The notes beneath the pieces were generated by a model. The model saw nothing but the letters and a program-made list of their open reading frames with translations, searched no databases and was not told the origin of the DNA. The translations under genes were made by a program, and so were the position numbers. From assembly GCA_035340715.1 (NCBI GenBank), contig DAOQTX010000004.1, positions 12,642 to 76,641 of the forward strand: a DNA stretch of 64,000 nt, read 5' to 3'. The stretch comes from DAOQTX01 sp035340715. Its GTDB lineage: Bacteria > Bacteroidota > Bacteroidia > AKYH767-A > OLB10. Shown piece after piece: positions 63,941 to 64,000 of this stretch. Every line of letters starts with the position of its first letter. Position 1 is the first letter of the stretch.

Positions 63941-64000
63941 TTATTTCTCATTTAACCAATTGAACCATACTTGCTGTGTAATAAAAGGAACCTTGAGCTG
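63941..64000 (-). CDS. C-terminal tail of a gene cut by the window edge
   Basis: The minus strand reads 19 codons and a TAA from the window edge: QLKVPFITQQVWFNWLNEK. It lies upstream of, and on the same strand as, the small hypothetical gene, as expected for a continuing transcript. The stretch is too short for identification and could be chance. Confidence 0.45.
   Translation of the reverse strand, partial: QLKVPFITQQVWFNWLNEK

Overview
This window is a chromosomal segment of a Bacteroidota bacterium. The evidence is an alternative complex III (Act) operon joined to a cytochrome c oxidase, type IX secretion (T9SS) C-terminal signals of both type A and type B, a PorP/SprF-type protein, a MurF-Alr fusion, DUF4271 and DUF5777 family proteins, no obvious Shine-Dalgarno sequences, and promoters of the Bacteroidota form TTG-N17-23-TAnnTTTG. 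I cannot assign it below phylum. Gene density is high, no gap exceeds about 300 bases, and I see no insertion sequence, prophage, CRISPR array or rRNA.

Layout. 1-127 is the start of a truncated secreted protein and 212-553 a TfoX-domain protein. 607-11687 (minus) is the respiratory operon actA-actB-actC-actD-actE-actF-coxB-coxA, ending in a bidirectional terminator. 11876-12829 holds a SPOR protein and an unknown protein. 12832-17462 (minus) is rimP-nusA-infB. 17608-23583 (minus) is a chain: CXXXCH cytochrome, YceI, DUF5777 barrel, DUF4271, hemD, rnpA, yidD, S41 protease. 23615-29198 (plus) has a beta-propeller T9SS substrate, an M1 aminopeptidase, a small T9SS substrate and glutaryl-CoA dehydrogenase. 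29195-33101 (minus) has an integral membrane protein, murF-alr and tdk. 33223-37724 (minus) is a TonB-dependent receptor operon with two HmuY-like proteins. 37890-44533 (plus) has a low-complexity protein, an M28 peptidase, a T9SS substrate, a barrel protein and a penicillin acylase. 44516-51504 (minus) is an operon of a glycosyltransferase, a type B T9SS adhesin, a PorP-TSP3-OmpA fusion and a WecA/TagO-type transferase. 51605-57837 (minus) has a response regulator/histidine kinase and a 1657-residue type B adhesin. 58084-64000 holds tRNA-Cys, folB, glnS, a DUF1801/YdeI protein, gltX, a methyltransferase, a small unknown and the tail of a truncated gene.

How the parts work together. The Act and cox genes form a quinol:cytochrome c oxidoreductase plus terminal oxidase. 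The surface genes depend on T9SS: four substrates have type A signals and two have type B signals. One type B substrate is encoded directly before a PorP/SprF barrel fused to an OmpA peptidoglycan anchor. The 33-38 kb operon looks like a haem or metal-chelate acquisition system with one membrane-anchored and one secreted copy of the same ligand-binding fold.

Most worth a second look: the adhesin/PorP-OmpA/glycosyl operon, the duplicated HmuY-like pair, the terminator-like hairpin filling the short leader of rimP, a run of genes without ATG starts (including an rnpA whose conserved N-terminus extends upstream of any usual start codon), and a palindrome inside the Act promoter spacer.
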